A stretch of 64,000 bases of DNA, from positions 622,037-686,036 of the forward strand of contig NW_003314342.1 of assembly GCF_000143415.4 (NCBI RefSeq), given 5' to 3'. The first letter of the stretch is position 1. Each line of letters starts with the position of its first letter. Source of the stretch: Selaginella moellendorffii (lineage: Eukaryota > Streptophyta > Lycopodiopsida > Selaginellales > Selaginellaceae). The notes under the pieces are model-generated. The model saw only the letters and a program-made list of their open reading frames with translations, was not told where the DNA came from and did not search any database. A program made the translations under genes and the position numbers. Positions 34,130 through 45,807 of the stretch are shown piece by piece.

Positions 34130-34139
34130 AAACCCTAAA
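34130..34139. promoter_or_regulatory. Telo-box motif upstream of the NYN/LOTUS gene
   Basis: A perfect AAACCCTAAA lies 8 nt from the start codon, with a related ACCCCAAACC beside it. Its position fits a 5' UTR or core promoter element; the role is inferred. Confidence 0.5.
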
Positions 34140-34169
34140 CCCCAAACCGTCGGAAGCTTTACAACTTTG

Positions 34170-34740
34170 CCGGATGATTTACTGTTTGATAGGATGGAAA
34201 GAGATCATGGTTCAAGCAATCCAGTCTATGATCGTTGCATGCCCAGTGCTGGGATCTTGATGGAGCTCGAAAGTTCTTTGAGAGGATGACGCGGAGAGAT
34301 TCAGTGTCATGGGCAACACTTATCAACTCTTTTGTGCAACATGGCTGCACTAATCTAGCAAGAGACACATATGAAATAATGCCACAGCACGACGTAGCAA
34401 ACGCCCTGTGCAGTGAAGTCGACCAGTTACACAATCTCTTGATTCAATGCCTCAAAGAAACCTTGTCTCGTGGACAGTTTTCTAGCAAGACTTTGCAATC
34501 AAGATGATCTTGCAAAAACTAAAAGAGTGTTTGATCTGATAGCCCAGAGAGACAGTGTTTCTTGGAATATTAAGATCACCGCATATGCCGAACTAGGGCA
34601 TGTATACGAAGCAAAGTGCTTGTTTGACACTGTAGAAGTTCCAAAGTTATTATGTGGAATCAGAGAGTTGGGCAAAATGGACACTTGGCAGCATTGTTTA
34701 GATGCTGTTTACAGCCAAGCATAGTATTTGATCAGTGTTG
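34170..34740 (+). pseudogene. PPR gene fragment with frameshifts
   Basis: Several PLS-type PPR motifs appear in different frames: LDGARKFFERMTRRDSVSWATLINSFVQHG (34255-34345), then MPQRNLVSWTVF followed by a stop, then DDLAKTKRVFDLIAQRDSVSWNI and TAYAELGHVYEAKCLFD (34505-34630). Frame changes between them and the missing start and end show a relic. Confidence 0.8.
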
Positions 34741-36229
34741 TGGAGCTTTCTTCCAGATGTTTCTAATTGGGGATGCTTCTTGAGTGCATGTAAGATCCAC
34801 GCGGAGTGAGAGGAGTGTTTGGTGCTGCTAGTTAAAGTTCTTTTCACTATTTTCATTATTTATTATGATTCACCCTATAAATTTGGAAAGTTCACAAAGG
34901 TTTTCCTATAATATTTCCTTAAGTGTTGGAGCACCAACACAAGCTATGGTCTATCCCAAAGATTATTTTACTCTTACTACCAACGTGCTTATTTTCATTA
35001 AGTTTAATATTGAGCTTTTCCATTAGTTTTTGCATTACAACCACAATCACAATGTCAATCTTTCTTTCAAACCCAGCTATTGCTATAAAACCCTAATAAC
35101 TTTTTATAATAGCTATACTAATTATAATAGTATAGCATATAGATTTGGGATTGATCTAAGTAGGAGTTTAAACCTAATTAATATATTATATTGGTGGAGG
35201 TAAGAAGCATTATAAGCACTAAATTGTCTTCAAAAGGCAAAAATTTGTTAATAGTACTTTGCTCTAGTGTTCAAGATCATGGTTTATTTGTTTCTCAATA
35301 GATTTAGAATTTTTTGTGTAGATCTCTTTTATTTGATCTTCATTATATTTTGTTCTTTCACAATAACATATTATTGTCAATCAAAGAGTAATTTGATCAA
35401 GATTGCAAATGCTACTCTATTGTTCTCATTAGGCAATGTTGTTTCTACTGTATCTTCCAACAACCAGACTAGCTCTCCAATTAATATCATGATTAAACTC
35501 TATATTAGCAAGAGATGGTAAGACATTGAGAACAGAAGAAGCTATATAATCACATCCCATGGAAGCTGAAGTAATACATCAATTGGAGCAACATTAGCAT
35601 AATCATGCTTCACAACACTAAAAGTTAAATTAACATCTGATATATTCAAAGATTGAATTTATGAGAAAATAATGTTTATAACTTTGAATGGATTCCTAAT
35701 TGTGATAAAGAGTTCAAGGATAATTTTGGAGATAAATTGAAGATTTTATTGTGTAAGTGTCAATTCTTCAATCTTTTATTCACTTTACCTTTTATTCTTT
35801 CTTAGTTATTTCTTATTTTTCAGCTTAAACTACCTTCTTCATCTGTAGTATTTCATATTCTTAATTTTTCTTCTTCATCTGTAGTATTTTCTTCTCTTAG
35901 TATATTAATTACTTTTGACTATTGTGATTCTCATTCTTAATTTAGTTTTGAGTTAAGTGTTCTTTCTCCCTCCTCAAATTGATTTGGATGTTGAGAGTGA
36001 GAATTTTACTTTTGTTTTATTGATGAAGTTTTTAATCAATTCGGATGTTAAGTATTACCCTCACTAACAATTAATTACCCAATAATATTTACTCTCAAGT
36101 ACAATCACTAAGAAAATGCCCAAGCTAGTTAATTAAATAATAAAGTTTGCAATATTGGTACTTTGAGTCAAGGATGATAACAACCTCAAACTCCTACTCA
36201 TTAGAAATAACCTTTGAAGGAGGTGGTAG
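34741..36229. other. AT-rich intergenic DNA, nothing recognised
   Basis: AT-rich. The tandem word cttcatctgtagtattt occurs twice at about 35838-35892. No credible gene. Confidence 0.4.
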
Positions 36230-39115
36230 TGGATCAAAATGGGCATAATAAAGTTTCAATAAAAAAATATGGAACACAAGATATAAATTTATAAATGGAG
36301 GGAGATTGAACTAATAAATGACCTCAAAGGTATAAGAAAGCATAAGAAAAGGACCAATATATTGATGTAAGCTCATAAATTTGAACTTCTTAAAATGTCA
36401 TCCAACCCAATACTACTCAAACTAAAAACACTTTAACACCAAATATCTCAAAATATTTAGCTGATTAAAAAAGAAAATTACACTTTTATTGATAGCCCCT
36501 TCTCTTTATATTAAAATTTTAACAAATCATCTCTTAAATTTTTTTTTATTGTTTATAATTGATAATCCAATTTATTGAAAAGATGTATGGCCTTTCAATG
36601 ATAACAAAGAAGTTAAACCTTTGATCCAACGAAAAAATAAAGATTAAATTGGTGAAAATGATTAATAGAATGATAATAAACAACTTGAGCATAAGAAAGG
36701 TGATAGTGAACCAATATTTACACTATGTTCAATATTGTAGATATTGAACATACTATTCAAGATTATGAATAGTATACTTTGATTACTTATCAAGTGAGAA
36801 GTTCATAACTTACTTTTGACATAGGAAAAAGAAAGAAACTAAGCATACAAAGATAAAAATAAATTGAAACCCTCAATACCATCCAACAATCCATGAAGAT
36901 ATTAAACCTTATAAGTAAAAATCATTTTTGACATAGCAAAAAATATATTATTTTGGAAAACTTGTTGACTCACTATGAAATCCTCAAGAAAGTGGAATAT
37001 TAATAAAGAAAACTATATATTTAAATTTCCAAGCTCTTGCAGCAAGAGGAAGGGGCTAGAGAAAACTAGATGAAGGATATTAAAGTATCTTGGTCTATTT
37101 GCACGATGGATAAAGATTTTAATATACTATAAATAGACTTGAAAAATGATGTATTTAAATATAAAAGGAAAAATGCCTATAAACAAGAATGTGTTTTTTT
37201 TTCAATTAGTTAAAGGTCTTAGGGCTAATTATCCTTGGGTTTTGAGTACCACTATGCTGAGGGAAGTCTTAGAAAGTTTAAATTTAAAAGTGTTTATTTG
37301 GTATTAAAAAGTTCTTAGATCTGACTCTGTTAGTTGGTTAAAAGAATCACACCACATATTAAAATTAACATTTGCAGTTTAGCTTACTGATGCAAAAGGT
37401 AGGGAGTCCAAACAACAAAACTCTTAAGGGAGTTACAGCTTTTATCTTTTATTTATAAATGTGTGAGCTTGCAAGCAAGAGTAAAAAATATATTTTAACC
37501 CCAGTCATCTCTTAAATCATTTCTGTCAAAGGGAAAAGGCTTCATGAATAATAATGTATTTTATTTTACAATCGATTAAGGGTTTTAAGATAGGGTTAAG
37601 TGTCCTTAAGTTTGAGTATTACTAAGTTACTGAGAAGTTCAAATTTAGAAATTTATACATACTTATCCACATAAAGCCACCAAAACTATTATTAAACTAA
37701 TGTGCCCTATTGCTAGGGTGTCTTAGCACACTTAAACAATACCCAACTATATCTCACCATTAGATATATAGTTGAGCATATCAATGAAGAAGCTTGTTTT
37801 AGAAATGAAAAAATTAATAATCATCATAATGAGTTAGAGAAGTATTAAAATAAATTGATTCTTAAATTTTCTGAATAAATAGATCAATGGCTTGAGTTAC
37901 TTCACTCTGTTACTTGATGCAGTAATAAAGAGGAGCAGATAATTATGCAAGAGAATTAATTTGGAAGTGAGACTAAGATCCCATTAACTTTTCCTAACTA
38001 ATGTGCAATTATAAATTAAAAATAAGATAGTGACTATGACCATCAAACTTGATACCAATACCAAGGACTAATAATGAAGGTTTTGTGATCACCATATGTA
38101 AAGATCACATGGAAAGAACCCTTAGGGCAAAAATAACTCTTTATTGAAGTTGTCATAATAATTTTTTTATAAATTTATACTTTTGAGAGAGTGGAGAGCA
38201 ATTGGGTAAAGTTTGTTATTTAGTCCTTTTTATGACAAGACAGTGTTTAAAGCAAAATCTAAAGCATTTACTTTAACAAAATATGGCTTTATATTATTTG
38301 GATGGTGTAAGTTGTTGAATTTGGTTAGGATTTTTAACCCTAACATGTGCTATAATTTCTCTAGTTAACCAATAAAGTCAAAGAGTCAGACCTAAAACCT
38401 CTTTAATAAGTTTTTGTAGTATAAACCCAAGAACTCTTAACTCCAAGTTTTAAACTCTTTGATTTAGGATTCTTGAGAACATTGTTACTTTTGCCCAAGA
38501 ATACTTAACCCTAAATATCCCAAATGATTGAAATTCATTTTTATTCATGGGCCTTTTTTTATATTTAAACTTTGTGGATTGTTTTTCAAATTATTCTTTT
38601 TGGTTATCCCAAAACCATTAAATGATTAAAAAAGAAGGTGCACTCTTATATATAGGCCTTTTCTTTTTATATAAAACTCTATTGAACTCTATTGATTGTC
38701 TATTGAGTCATTCTTTACAGATGGATAAGAACTAAGATAGAATTGAATGTAAAGTTTAGGAGAGTAAAAAAAGTTTATATAGCAAAAGGCTACACAAAAT
38801 AAGCATTTTTTATATGAAAAGGGGGATTTTGGAAAAACCTCAAATGAACACTGATAGTTCACAATATTATAAATAAAGGTTGAGCATTACCACTTAAGAA
38901 TGATAAAAATCTTGAAAGAATCCATAATGATGCTATATGAAAAAATAATATAGCCTAAAAACTCCACTAAATCTTGATTAAAAGAATGTTTTTCCAACTT
39001 TGCAAAAGGTAGTATTATTGAAGGTATTGGAAAATAATACAAATATGATAGTCATGTTTTTCTTGAGTATTAGAGAAGATAACAATATCATCAAGATAGA
39101 CACCAATAGAAAAAT
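36230..39115 (-). mobile_element. Heavily decayed Ty3/gypsy retroelement
   Basis: On the minus strand VYLDDIVIFSNTQEKH (about 39110-39050) is the gypsy reverse-transcriptase YxDD region. At the other end (36400-36240) HQYIGPF ... LPPFINLYLVFHIFLLK matches the integrase C-terminus that precedes the chromodomain-like tail. The 2.9 kb between is compatible with RNase H and integrase, but every frame is broken. Confidence 0.65.
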
Positions 39116-39364
39116 AAAGAAAATTATCATTCTTTTAAATTAAAACTATAAGGATTAATCTACTGGTTAAAATAATCATTATTGTGCTCTTTTATATTAG
39201 ATTGGACTGATTTATGCAAACCATTTTGGCATCAACTTGCATTGAGGAGGCAAGGCAATGGCCTTACAATGACAATTCCATGCTTGGACTGCTCTTTCTT
39301 TTATCATAGTCATCTCTCCAAAGGATTAAGTGCAATGTGTGGAGTTTTTCCCATGGATCAAAAC

Positions 39365-40681
39365 GAAGTGAATGCGGCGATGTTGATTCTGCTCAGGAAG
39401 CGTTTGACGAGTGCCGAGCTCAGGACAACACGGGTCTCTGGAACTCTCTCATGCACGCTAAATATGGTATTAGCAATACCAGCCAGTTTAATAGAGAAGC
39501 TTGATTCAGCAGCCTCTGTTGAGACAGTGGAGGCATCTGAGATCACCATACGGCTGAGACACGTGGTGACACGTGGTGGATCTGGAGAGTCACAACTCTC
39601 ACCTCTATATGTATAGCGATGATGATATCTAAGCAATAGAGTTTTTCTCTTCTTCCTTAGTTTTCAACATGGCATCAGAGATCAGGGATTAAATCCTGGG
39701 TTGAATGGAGGAGGAAGAGGAGGAAGACGATGAGCCCCCTGATCTGGAGTGGCTGTGAATTGCAAATATCAACAGGCTTACACTCTCCAGGGCCGATCGA
39801 TCGAGGCCTTGGAGCGTTTCTATTCCATGATTCAGGAGGAGGGCTGTAAAGCTGACGATGTGAGTTTTGTCTCGGTGTTGAACGCTTGCAGCCATGGTGG
39901 TCTGGTCGGGAAAGGAAGGCAGCTTCTGGATGAAATGCCCAAGCAGTATGGAGTCAAGCCACGTCTGGAGCATTATGTGTGCCTGATCGATATGCTCGGG
40001 CGAGCTAACCTCCTCGACGAAGCTGTGAGAGTTCTCAGAGCCATGCCTTTTGAACCGGATGCAGTGGTTTGTACGTCCCTGCTCGGAGCCTGCCGGAAGT
40101 GGAAGAATTACACGATCGGCAAACTCGCGTTTGAGCGTCTTGTGGAGATGGATCCCAAGAGCGGCACGCCCTACGCATTGATGGCCAATATATTTGGAAA
40201 CCTGGGGATGCTCAGTGAAAGGGCCGCTGTTGTGGAGAGAATGAGAGGTGAAGGCAGCTTCAGGGAGCCCGGGAGAAGCTGGTGGACGGATGTTAGCTCA
40301 GGAAAAGTGCATTCTTTTTCTGTCGGGGATAGGAGTCACTCACAGAGCGACGAGATTGCGGCCAAGCTCAAGCAATTGTTGCTGAGAATGAAAGAGGAGG
40401 GGTACGCGAGCGATGTGATCAACGTTCTAAAAGACATACCCGAGGAAGAGAAAGAGGATCACTTGTGCGGCCACAGTGAGAAGCTTGTGCTGGGGTGTGC
40501 TCTGGTGAACTCGCACCAGAAGGAGACCATCAGAATTGTGAAAAATCTCCGAGTTTGTGACGATTGCCATGCAGCCACTGCTCTCATCTCTAAGCTGGAA
40601 AAAAGGCTAATCCTCTGCAAAGATGCCAGTCGGGTTCATGTGTTCCAGGATGGCAGATGTTCCTGTGACAACTACTTTTGA
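39365..40681 (+). pseudogene. 5'-truncated PPR-DYW gene interrupted by an LTR fragment
   Basis: A PPR piece at 39372-39460 (CGDVDSAQEAFDECRAQDN, LWNSLMHA) is followed by about 315 nt of foreign sequence, and the same motif resumes at 39778 (YTLQGRSIEALERFYSMIQEEG). A 310-codon open frame then runs from 39749 to 40681, covering PPR, E1/E2 and a DYW-type cytidine-deaminase-like domain. That domain has HSEK (HxE), CDDCH (CxxC) and an ending CSCDNYF, where DYW is replaced by NYF. DYW proteins edit organellar C to U. With no N-terminal repeats and an insertion, this copy is probably non-functional, although the C-terminal frame is still intact. Confidence 0.75.
39517..39669 (+). mobile_element. 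Short LTR (153 bp) plus primer-binding site
   Basis: Begins TGTTGAGACAG and ends TTTTCAACA. It is followed at once by tggcatcagagatcaggg, a plausible primer-binding site for initiator Met-tRNA. It is nearly identical in its right two thirds to 44734-44885. The small size suggests a TRIM or other small LTR family. It lies inside the PPR-DYW relic. Confidence 0.75.
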
Positions 40682-41960
40682 AAACATGTCAGTGCTCTTT
40701 CTTGCAGTTATCCCTGGTTTTAAACCCTCCGTGAGTCAAGCAGAAACATGGGCCGCTGAGTGAGCATGCCTCGTCAAAGTACCGCCGTCAACCTGAACTT
40801 CACGGAGAAAAAATTAACATTTAAAAGTTAAAACTATGCAAAAGGACGTTGTCTTAAATTTAAATTTCTTTTTGGTAGCAGAATCGGGGAATGCTGACTA
40901 AACCTGCCAACAGGTGCCCCAAAATGGAGCGCCCAGATTCAGATAATAAGCCTTTATGAAGACTTGCCGGTACCCAAACTCTTTGCTGATAGCAAGTACC
41001 GCCTCATGTTCCGGGAGCAAGGTGATGGCAGCTTGCGGCATGACCAACTTTGGGTTTGTGCTCCTAGAGCACGTTGAAGACGTGTGGAAGCTGGTGACGA
41101 TGGCATTTGTTTCTTGCGACATACTCACCAGTTCCTCGGCAATGTCTTCCTTCCAGATTTTTTGAGCTTGTCGTGAGTGGTGACCTGCTTGCTCTCTCCT
41201 GTGACGACTTCTTCCAGCCTCTGGTGCCCAACCTCAAGGCTCTCTTGTGGATGGAGCTAGCCCTACACAGTGTGTGTGTGTGTATCAACCAGCAGATGCA
41301 CAAATCGTTGAGAATTAGCAAGAAGTGTGTATCATAGGTTTAGTATGTAGTGTACCAGTGTACATGTACATGTGTTTCAGCTAAATATAATGGGCCAAAT
41401 ACACCGAAGAAGTGTGTATAAGAAGAGTAGAAACAAATTAAGAAATGTAAATTAAGAAGTGCAAAAGAAATGAAAATAAAAATTGTCCATCCTCATCAGT
41501 TTGCTGAAATTAAGTTGGATTCATTTCTTCCAGCTCCAAATATTGTGTGATTGAGTTGTAAGTTAATTAATAGTAGAAAATAAGAAAAAAAAACAAACAT
41601 TGAAAAAATAGTGTTTGATAATATCTTCTTTGCTTTTAGTTTTTTATTTTCGAAAGAAAATTAGGGGGGAGTGCTGGTAAAGATATCTTTGCCGTTCATT
41701 GGTGGTTAATTAAATGAGCATGTTGAGAGATGTTTATAAGAGTTTAGCTCTGGACCAAGACGAAAATTAAAGTGCAAAATTTACATTTTCCCTATTTGCA
41801 CAATAACTTAAGCTAAAGTAATGTACTTACCCTTATTTTTTATGGGAAAATTATTAGTATTTTGGATTCGCACGAAAACAAAAAGGCAAATTTAGAGGAT
41901 TCTTAAGTAATTTTTAAAAACCCCCGACCAAATCTAAAGTGTTGGGGGGTCATTTTATTT
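40682..41960. other. Intergenic, with an unidentified eroded coding-like stretch (40900-41260, -)
   Basis: On the minus strand GHQRLEEVVTGESKQVTTHDKL and, after a one-base shift, DIAEELVSMSQETNAIVTS through GAPFWGTCWQV read as protein-like sequence of about 110 residues. I do not recognise the family. The rest is AT-rich. Confidence 0.35.
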
Positions 41961-41969
41961 TAAGGGAAG

Positions 41970-43408
41970 TTGTTAAAAATTATTCCGGAAATATTCGAGA
42001 AGATTCTTATGTTAGGGTTTGGCGAGGTTTTGTTGCTTGCTGTGCAAGCTTTCATGCATGACAAGAGCCCCGGTCTCCAAGTGCTGCCTGAGGAAGAAGA
42101 CCGGGAACTTCGTCGGGCTGTGATTGGGAGGAGGTTTTGCATCGCCTGTGGTGGGTGAAGCCTCAAAATGTCACCACCTGGAGTAAGTTTTCTTTGGAGT
42201 ATTACGATGTGGGGATGGAGAAGAGGACCTTCTTCACCATTTGTGGCATGCTGGAGAGCGAGATCCGGAAGCAAGATACCGGTTGGAGGAGTGCAGTGCT
42301 GGTGGATGTTCGACTGGGGGTGACTTTGTACAAGCTTTTCAAGAACACAGATTACTTGGATCTGGCGGACAAGTTCGGGGAGTCCACAGCTCATGAGATT
42401 GTCATGGACACTACTGCGGTGATTGTCAAGTGTGTCAGGTACAAGATTCATTTTCCTTCAACCGCCAAGGAGGTTCGAGCTGTTGCTGCTGGCTTTCGAC
42501 AAGTGACAGGTACATTTTCTTATGTTTTTTGGATTGTCATAAGTTTTGACGACCAATAGGAACCCGACTGCCTAATGTCGCTGGGGCGATCGACTGTACT
42601 CTGAGATCATCTGATCTACTAGACTGGACGGCGAGAGCTACTACGACCGGAAGCAGCGGTACTCAGTCATCTTGCAAGGGGTTTGTGATGCCCAGAAGAG
42701 GTTCCTCAGTGTCTACGCTGGGTGGCCAGGTATGTTTCTTTGTGTGTTGTGGATGGTTCTAAAATGTTCTTTTTGCTTTCAGGACGCGTCCATGACATGA
42801 GGGATTTTCGTAATTCAACCCTCAGGAACAAGATTGTAGCAAGGGAGCTGCTGACATCGCCCACGGTGTTAGCATATGATGATAGGATCAAGCCATACCT
42901 AGTGGGGGACAAAGAGTACCAACTCCAGCAGCATCTGATGATTCCACACACAAGTAAGTTTTCTTCATTTTACTTTCTTTGGTTCACTTGTTTTGGTTGT
43001 TGCTCAGCTCCAAACCCGACACCATCCAAGGCAGCTTTCAACCTTCATCAACACCTTGCTCGGATTGTTATTGAGCAAGCATTTGGACTTCTTAAAATGA
43101 AGTTCAGATGCTTGGATAAAAAACAAAGGATCCAGCCAAAGTACCTTCCCAACATCATCAAGAGTTGTTGCATCTTGCACAATTTCTTGATTGATGTTGG
43201 GGAGACTGATCTTCGGGCGGAGATCCAAGCTTGGAGGAAAGAGGTGAAAAGGCTCAAGGACCAGGACCTCTTTGTCGATTACGGTGATCCCGAGCAAGCG
43301 GAAGGGGAGCCTCATGAGGAGTTGCACAGTCTAGAGGATGCGAAAGAGGTTAGAGAGAACCTCACGTTTTCCCTCTGTCTTTGCCAGTGGCGTTCGTGTT
43401 TGCTTTGA
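41970..43408 (+). mobile_element. PIF/Harbinger-type transposase gene (DDE_4), mostly intact but shifted
   Basis: Coding pieces in order: an N-terminal region (42140-42510; FFTICGMLESEIRKQDTG, LGVTLYKLFKNTDY), then the catalytic core. The first Asp lies in LPNVAGAIDCT (about 42560-42600). DGESYYDRKQRYSVILQGVCD (42627-42690) follows in another frame. The second Asp is in RVHDMRDF (42785) and the Glu in IVIEQAFGLLKMKF (43065-43105), with GDKEYQLQQHL and CCILHNFL as further Harbinger signatures. Probable short introns lie near 42512-42558, 42730-42780 and 42950-43010. The frame change near 42600-42627 suggests a broken copy. The word attcgcac occurs near both sides (about 41863, and reversed at about 43504 and 43666), a possible trace of terminal repeats. 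Confidence 0.82.
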
Positions 43409-43885
43409 AATTTGCCGGGATATAATTCTAAACATTTGAATTTGAATTTGAAATTTCAAAATTTGAATTAAGTGAATTTTAAGTGTTCGAATGCATTGTT
43501 TTTAAGTGCGAATCCGAGGGTGTTTTTCCACTTAAATCTAAGACATGTGCGAATGCAAAAGTCCTTATAAGTTTACTTTGTAACACAAATTTCTTCAATG
43601 TGCGAACCCAACTTTCTTAATTTTTAAAGTGGGTCGCTTAAGTTTTTTTTTCACTAAATAAATGTGCGAATTGGTCCTTTCTCAACATAAAAGATAATGT
43701 TTTGCCAAGCTTACCACAACCACTGGCAACCTTGATTGCCAATGATGTTGTCCTTGGCTGTGGTATCTATAACCATACAGCTAGGGCCAAAGTTACACAC
43801 CAATGGCCCATAGCAAGCACAGCCATGGTGGCACAAGGTCTCGGCCATGGCTAGCACTACCTTGGCTGGCCTTAGCCGTGGCATA
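43409..43885. other. AT-rich flank of the Harbinger element
   Basis: Contains gaatttgaatttgaaatttcaaa palindromic low-complexity sequence and several gtgcgaa words. No gene. Confidence 0.4.
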
Positions 43886-44235
43886 GCCATCTACTAGAGG
43901 AGCTAGAGGAGAACTGTTGTAGGAGGAGTGCTAGAGGAGTTGGAGGAGAGCTGTGCAGGAGAAGTGCTGGAGGAGCTGGAGAGCTGCTATAGGAGGAGTG
44001 CTGGAGGAGCTGGAGGAGACTCAATGCACAAGGGGTTTTGAAGGAGCTAGAGGTGAGAAAGAATGATTTGATGAAAATAAAAAAAAACTGAAAAATCCAA
44101 GAGTAGGATTGGCAAAAGTACAATGTGGAAGAGAGTTGTTGCAGGAGGAGCACTAGAGGACATGGAGGAGAGTTGCTACAGGAAGAGTGTTGGAGGGAGG
44201 AGATATGTTGCATTGGAGGAAAGTAAGAGCCACTA
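43886..44235. repeat. Purine-rich minisatellite, about 35-bp unit
   Basis: Imperfect tandem copies of a unit like ggaggagtgctggaggagct followed by ggaggagagctg occur at 43890-44030 and again at 44140-44220. Plus-strand G/A-rich. No coding role seen. Confidence 0.75.
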
Positions 44236-44280
44236 GAGGTGTGCAGATGGAGGTTTTCTTGTTTATTTTGTCTTGTGCAG

Positions 44281-44733
44281 GCAACCCTAAAATGGAGGTG
44301 GTTCTTGATCAAGACTGGCCTGGATTTGAATTGGAAGGGTTGTGACACTGCTTGCTACTGCTAAAGACAATCTGATGCCCTTGCTGCTACAAGGGAAGGC
44401 TTCCTTGGGCTGGAGACTTGCTGATGCTGCCAAGAGGCTTCTCTCAGGAATTGCTGTGCGCAAGGGCCTTGAGGCTGATGGAGAGATCACATTTGAGTGG
44501 GGGACATGGAACAAGATGCTGGTTCCTGATGGGTCCTGATACAAGCTAGGCTGTGTGCAAGCTTGGGTACCTTGGAACGTGCTGCTACTGTTGTTCAACA
44601 CCACAAGATGCTAATTTCATGAGCTCAGCTTTTCTTGGCTGAGTGGGGGGAGTGAGATAGGTTTCCTAGTGGTTTAGCATTAGTTTCTTTTTTCTGATCC
44701 AGCCTTCTCATGTTGATCTCGGCTGAGTGGGGG
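44281..44733 (+). mobile_element. 3' internal end of a small LTR element with polypurine tract
   Basis: An open stretch at 44342-44540 (KDNLMPLLLQGKASLGWRL ... EITFEWGTWNKMLVPDGS) is of unknown family and may be captured host sequence. It leads to gagtggggg at 44725-44733, a good polypurine tract directly before the LTR at 44734. Confidence 0.5.
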
Positions 44734-44885
44734 TGTGAGGATGTAGTACATCCGAGATCACCGTACTGCTGAGACACGTGGTGACATGTGGTGGATCTGG
44801 AGAGTCACAACTCTCACCTCTGTATGTATAGTGATGATGATATCTGAGCGATAGAGTTTTTTCTCTTCTTCCTTAGTTTTCAACA
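44734..44885 (+). mobile_element. Short LTR (152 bp), 3' LTR
   Basis: TGTGAGGATG ... TTTTCAACA. It matches 39517-39669. It is preceded by a polypurine tract and not followed by a primer-binding site, so it is the 3' LTR of its element. The matching 5' LTR of this insertion was not found nearby; the copy at 39517 belongs to a separate truncated insertion in the PPR relic. Confidence 0.75.
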
Positions 44886-45800
44886 AGAGGAGTTGGGCAC
44901 TAGAGGAAAATAAGAGTTGCTAGGTGGAGAGTTGGGCATTATACACAATACCACCAAACTCAAATACATATAATTTTCTGCATTGGACTATGCAATAACG
45001 TTTGGTTTGCTTTGATATTGTCAATTTTTACATAAATAAAAAATTTATATGATCTACTTTTTTTAATACATTTATATAATTAATTTTAGTTCTCTCAAAG
45101 AGTTCAACTAATGTTTTTTTATCAATTTTATTCTTCCTATAGCAAGCTTAAAGAAAATAGTGAAGAATATAAGGAAGAAGTCCTACACTCTTTGCAAACT
45201 TTCCTTTAAGAACATTATTACTAGTAAAAAATTTCACTTATTTTGAGTAGTCTGATGTGTTTGTCTTTATAGCATGTCCATAAACAGAAAACAAGGAACT
45301 TTTTACTTGCTCCTCATAGTAGAGTATCACAGTGATAGAAGAAGTTTGAGCTTCTTCTCCATGCAATGGGCAACAATATAATCAAGTGGCTGTAGTGATT
45401 GATACAAAAGTTCTCCTGGATCTTGCTTGTTAGGCTGGCGTGGCTAAGACACTGATAAAGGTAAGTTCTGCAAGGTTTTGCTGGATTGTCCTTACTGGGC
45501 TTACAGTTAGATCATGGGTGATCAGGAGCTCACAGTTTTGCACAAGATTTGATCAAACATGTTTCTTGCTTGAGCTAGGATCTTTGATCTGCCATGGGTG
45601 GTCATCAATGCATTCACAAAAGGTGCTGGAATGAAATCCAACAGCTTAAGCACTTTCAAAAGGCACCCATTCTAGGCATTTGCAGTGATCATTGCATTCC
45701 AAGAGACCAAGGTCCTCTTGCTCAAAACTTCCTGCTATGCTCATGATCACATTTCCAAGATTGAGCTCCATGTTTCTAGAATTCTTCTGTGAATCGTCAC
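44886..45800. other. Intergenic, no gene recognised
   Basis: AT-rich to 45430. From 45440 onwards there are short frames that may be decayed upstream exons of the RRP5 relic, but no convincing motif. Confidence 0.35.
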
Positions 45801-45807
45801 TTCTTTC

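Noticed and set aside
39461-39778. The insert in the PPR-DYW gene as a normal intron
   Set aside because: Possible GT-AG borders do not restore the PPR frame, and the insert contains a complete LTR and primer-binding site.
43886-44235. CRISPR-like array
   Set aside because: Units are contiguous imperfect minisatellite copies without unique spacers, and the DNA is eukaryotic.
39517-44885. The two short LTRs as the ends of one 5.4-kb element carrying the PPR-DYW and Harbinger genes
   Set aside because: PPR sequence lies on both sides of the left LTR, so that LTR is inserted into the PPR gene and does not bound it; a separate insertion for each LTR is simpler.
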